Source: Hirundichthys speculiger | Lineage: Eukaryota > Chordata > Actinopteri > Beloniformes > Exocoetidae | DNA length: 64,000 bases | NCBI GenBank assembly: GCA_018398805.1 | Contig: JAGFBZ010002033.1 | Coordinates: forward strand, 3,392,858-3,456,857 | Direction: 5' to 3' | Part shown: positions 60,061 to 64,000 of the stretch, piece after piece | How positions within the stretch are numbered: the stretch's first letter is position 1 | Layout of the letters: each line of letters opens with the position of its first letter | The notes under the pieces: model-generated | What the model was told of the DNA's origin: nothing | The model's database searches: none | Seen by the model: only the letters and a program-made list of their open reading frames with translations | Position numbers and translations under genes: made by a program

Positions 60061-61779
60061 CTTATGGATTTTCTTTCTTTTTTTTTTTTTTTGACAAGCC
60101 TGATAAAAGACTATAACAAACTTTACAAAAGTTAAAGGAAATATGTGTAAGCAGTATCAGTAATTTAGACAGTGCTACACAGAAACAGCTTAAAAAAAAA
60201 TAGATTTAGCCTCTGAGTCTAACAAAGCGTCATAAAGAGGAGGTACCTTTGACCTCTAATCCTCCTAACAACCAGCAGGAGGCGATGTTCAGTGTCACAA
60301 AGAATTCCAAGGAGTCCAGAAGGAGATGAATCAACTCAAATTGGATTATTTTGTTAAATGTTTTCGAAATGACTATATGGTCTCATTAGCTTTTTTCATG
60401 ACAGCGTTGAGCTATTTGAGCATTAAACTGTTTTTGTATCTCAGGCCTTTCATTGAATTTGGATTTTGCCCGTCAAAGTGTTGATTCTGCATAAAACACT
60501 GACAATGCATCACCATTTGCAGCACAGTGTAGAACCATCTTATCTTTCTACCTTGTCATTGTGTCAGATTTCCTCTGATCCAAGCGCTCAGCATTTTGCT
60601 CTGTACATCTGTCACTGCTACTTTGTCTGGTTAGGTGAAACAGCAGCAATAAATAAAACACTGGGCTGGAGTGTTTACCATGCTGAAGCGTAACTGATCA
60701 TAGAGTTCATTGCATCACTTTGGAGCAATATTCTGGATTTCATATCATCCTCTCTTAAAATGTGTGCGTGTGTGGTGGTTTCAAAGATTTAAGAAATCCA
60801 CACTTGTGCGAGATGATGCCTGTTCAATAAATATCCATCAAAAAAAAGGCTGATATTTTATGATGACATATTTTAGTAATCCAGTGCTTCTCCATGAAAT
60901 ATTAAAAGCACAGGTATCTTAGCATTGACTTTGATCACTGTCAGCCTTGCCTGTCTTCTACAGCTCTCCTCCACTGGCAAGCTAGATCAAAGAATACAGC
61001 AACATGTGTTTCAGACCTGAGTTTTCTCCAGAACTCAAATTCACCTTGTTCTTCTCATCTTCAACAATGATCACTTCTTAGAATTCAGGGTGCTGCCTGG
61101 ACCTCATTCATTTATTTAATAACCTGCCTCATTCGGAGTGTCACTCTGAAGAGTCACCACTGGTACACTCATATTGACACGCAGAGAGGAGCTCTGATTT
61201 GTAACAGCAGTAAATGGACCAACAGGGACGAGAGATTCCATCCAGGCAAATTAAGCTGTGCTTTATAAGGCAAGCTGCTCTCGCAGGGCCGTTTCCTCAA
61301 GCTGAGAGTCAGATCGGAGGATTTATGTGACACAGTCGCAGCCAAATAATTTTCCTGGAAAAAAAGAAAAGCCATGTTAACTGTTTGTTGAATAAAAAAA
61401 AAGACCATCACACAGCTTTTCAATATTTTTCTACTACACTGGCATGTAACTAAGAGGCAGTCAGTTCTAAATCAGTACATTACAAAACAGAAAGAGTCAA
61501 GTTATTGATGTCTGCTGTGGGATTAAAAATAAACCTGGCAGTACATTGTATGGTGGCTATATTTCTTAAGCTGTTGCACACATGGTTGTAACAAGGATTT
61601 TATAAGTTCCAAGGTCAGAATTTTCCCAGAACAGCAATTCTCACTCAATAATAAATTCGTTTTAATTAACTTAGTACTGTTATACAGTCTGTTGAGCTTT
61701 TTGGCAGAAACACTGAATATGTGTCCACCATGCACTTGTCAGAGCACAGAAATATTAGGGTATCTCTGTTCATTTATTT
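60061..61779. other. No gene seen
   Basis: Poly-T at about 60077-60091. Unique sequence otherwise. Confidence 0.45.
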
Positions 61780-61804
61780 AAAACAAACAAACAAACAAAC
61801 AAAC
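61780..61804. repeat. (AAAC)n microsatellite
   Basis: Six AAAC units. Confidence 0.9.
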
Positions 61805-62074
61805 ATTATACTGTACGTGTGAATCTATGCATGTAATCATTGCAATAGGAAATAATAGCGCATTTGAATACATCATTGAATAGCATGTTGGGATATATGG
61901 AGCTCCCTCATGGGAAATATTCCTCCTAGGAATACGTTCCTTACCCATGACCGTGTCTGAAGCTGCGTTTTCATTTGCTGTGACAGCTCACTTGGGGTCA
62001 GTACAGTATGGTTTGGAAACTGTTTGCCGCGACTAGGTTTGTGTTTTCACTGCCAGGTGTGTAAGACAGGTGGC

Positions 62075-62120
62075 TCTAAGCTTCATCAGCTAGCTAGCCA
62101 GTCTAAGCTTCATCAGCTAG
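62075..62120. repeat. 27-bp tandem duplication
   Basis: TCTAAGCTTCATCAGCTAG occurs exactly at 62075 and again at 62102. Confidence 0.9.
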
Positions 62121-63573
62121 CACCATCATACTTCCAGTTAATTCTGTCTCCACCATCTGAAGCCAGGCTGGTCGGTGTGTCTGTCCCGCTGTCCCACCTT
62201 TAGCTGCAGTAAGATCGCAAACTCCAGCAATGATGGGTAAACTGAGGCCAGCGCTGCATCTGTGTCCCACAGGGACAACCAAGGGGGCCAAACTTTAGTT
62301 TTCATTGGTGTTTTTTTTCAGTGTTTTATTTAATGCTAAGTGAATCAAGAGACTTTAGGAACCTGTTGCTGACTGTGGACAGTAGAGTAGAGAGAAATAA
62401 AATAAATAGTACCACAGACTGAGTAACAAGTTAAGCAAGGTCACCAACACTTCAGTGACAAAAGCTTACTCACTGACTCCATCATTTGCTCCAGCAGACA
62501 GTTGGCTGTATCACTTGTGCTCTCTCCCCTCCTGGTGTAAGCCAGTAGATGGTATTCTTTAAATCAGATGATCAAACTAAAGTTTTTCTCTGTTTGCACC
62601 ACTCTGGATGTTGTGAATCTTAAAAATTCTATTTTTGCTCCATGGCTTCTAACATTTGATCCTTCTGAAGTGTCTTCTTGAACCCCTCAGCAGCTGTTCT
62701 TTCATTGACCTGTGTGAATACTTTCTTGCTCCTCACCACACCATTAAGGACAATTTGCACCTCACTCTTCAGTGATCAACTGGACTGTGTGTACCTCCTG
62801 GGTTGATCAAGGATAACTGCTGCCCCATTGCCATTGCTGTAGGAAAACAAGCAATGTTGAGCCTTTGCTAAGCAACGGTGTGTTTGTTTCCATTTCATCT
62901 TGTGTTTTTCACTATGTTGCAAAAGGTTTGATGATCACCTTTATCAACCAATCAACATAATACAGCGTTCCCAGCTGCATCCTAAGAGTTTCATGTCGCT
63001 GGTCACGGTATCCCTATAAAAGGGTGCCAAAAAGTGAAGTGGTATGAATTGATTGTTTTGGTACCCTTTTCAACTGCCACCAAAAGGAGCCCCATAGACA
63101 ATGGAAAGCCGAATGCTTTTGTTTGGGGGGGGGGCAGGGCTCATTTTGAATTTGATGCTGTCAACCAGAGAGGCTGAGGGTACGTACCAAATCGCATACT
63201 TTTGAACTTACTATTTGAGTGCATCAGTGCATTGACACTGCCAATTTTGCTGTCATGAAGTATACTGAAAGGTAGCAGATGGCACACACTCAAAAAAGAT
63301 CAGAAATGAATGTGGAACACTGAACACATCACTCATCTTTCTGATATACTGGCAATGATCGGACACTCGTTTTCTGAGTTTTCAGTTAGAAAGAGGACAG
63401 CAGTCTGTCTTCAATCCCAACAACAGCACAACTTTAGCCTTTCATGAAAAGAGGAGATGTTAAACACATAACAAGGAAAATTGCATTCATTGTGTTTGGA
63501 ATTTCAAAAGTCATATTCTAGCAGCAACATGGTGTTAAATTGAGCGATGCAGCCATCACATCTTCTTTTAATG
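62121..63573. other. No gene seen; possible element fragments
   Basis: The phrases GCGTTTTCATTTGCTGTGAC (61974) and GGTACCCTTTTCAACTGCCA (63060) look like ends of cut-and-paste elements, but no matching pair was found. 9 to 10-base G run at 63126-63136. Confidence 0.35.
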
Positions 63574-63803
63574 CAGGGGTGGCCAGTCTCGGTCCTCGAG
63601 GGTCAGTGTCCTGCAGGTTTTGCATGTTTCCCTGCTTTAACACACCTGATCCTAATTAATGACCATCATCATCTTGTCATCAAGGCCAGCATGTGTCTGT
63701 TAATGACAGTCACTTGTATCAGGGTGTAAAGAAGGAGGGAAACATCTAAAACCTGCAGGACAGCGGCCCTCCAGGACCGACTTTGGCCACCCCTGTTTTA
63801 ATG
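63566..63803. mobile_element. hAT-like palindromic MITE (copy B) with perfect 8-bp duplication
   Basis: The 222-bp element (63574-63795) has ends CAGGGGTGGCCAGTCTCGG and, reversed, CAGGGGTGGCCAAAGTCGG. It is flanked on both sides by the identical 8-mer TTTTAATG (63566-63573 and 63796-63803), the signature of hAT integration. Same family as 28831-29054. The complete duplication suggests it is younger than copy A. Confidence 0.92.
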
Positions 63804-63817
63804 CCTTCAGCCAGGAC

Positions 63818-63848
63818 ACACACACACACCAAAACACACACAAACAAA
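63818..63848. repeat. (CA)n-rich tract
   Basis: CACACACACACA with AAA interruptions. Confidence 0.7.
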
Positions 63849-64000
63849 GAGAATAGGATTAATGGGACTAAACACCTTACTATTTTAATTCTCTTAGTTC
63901 ATACAAACAAATATAAAAATTGGATGAGGTTGGGGTAGTTAAACCCATCTCTGCTGGATGAGTCTCTAGGGGAGGGGTCCTGCTGGGCCTGGGTTGTTGG
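63849..64000. other. Window end, no gene seen
   Basis: Unique short stretch. It ends in a GC-richer phrase that may belong to a feature beyond the window. Confidence 0.4.

Noticed and set aside
1..64000. CRISPR arrays, tRNA or rRNA genes, bacterial promoters and terminators
   Set aside because: None seen. Tandem repeats here lack spacer structure, no tRNA B-box with a matching cloverleaf was found, and the sequence is of eukaryotic type.

Overview
The window looks like gene-poor DNA from a ray-finned (teleost) fish. It is AT-rich, dense in (CA)n, (TA)n and homopolymer tracts, and littered with short decayed transposons of kinds typical of teleosts: hAT-like MITEs, Tc1-like elements, a piggyBac-like element, L2-like and AP-endonuclease LINE fragments, and RTE-like 3' ends. 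No complete host gene, tRNA, rRNA, CRISPR array or bacterial-type operon is visible. Apart from the piggyBac remnant, the longest open frames (about 95 to 125 codons) are no longer than chance predicts for 64 kb, so I treat most of them as noise. The species, chromosome and neighbouring genes cannot be read from the sequence.

Layout: 1-8 kb is mostly unique, with a hAT-like MITE at 1003-1290 and a stem-loop at 3670-3718. At 7.8-8.6 kb lie an LTR-like fragment and an RTE-like 3' end. From 8.6 to 20.7 kb the DNA is mostly unique, with a 27-bp minisatellite (11.6 kb) and a few weak exon candidates (14.1, 15.9 and 16.4 kb). At 20.7-23.65 kb is the most structured region: a tandem and inverted array of a 117-bp repeat, a 5'-truncated piggyBac-like transposase pseudogene ending at TTAA inside another copy of that repeat, an antisense LINE reverse-transcriptase fragment, and an antisense second copy of the RTE-like 3' end.

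From 23.65 to 34.6 kb the DNA is largely unique, possibly with conserved noncoding elements, plus a hAT-like MITE at 28.8 kb. At 34.6-38.6 kb is a transposon cluster: a LINE endonuclease fragment, an LTR-like piece, a hAT-like element with an 8-bp target duplication, a CpG-rich segment, and a Tc1-like element split by a LINE 3' end. At 45.4-46.2 kb is the 3' end of an L2-like LINE, at 53.8-54.6 kb a broken Tc1-like element, at 56.9-57.4 kb a CACTGCAAA-ended element, and at 63.57-63.80 kb a hAT-like MITE with a perfect 8-bp target duplication.

No genes act together here. What can be read is the history of transposon insertion and decay, with unique stretches that could hold distal regulatory sequence. 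Family names rest on remembered sequence resemblance, not on a database search.
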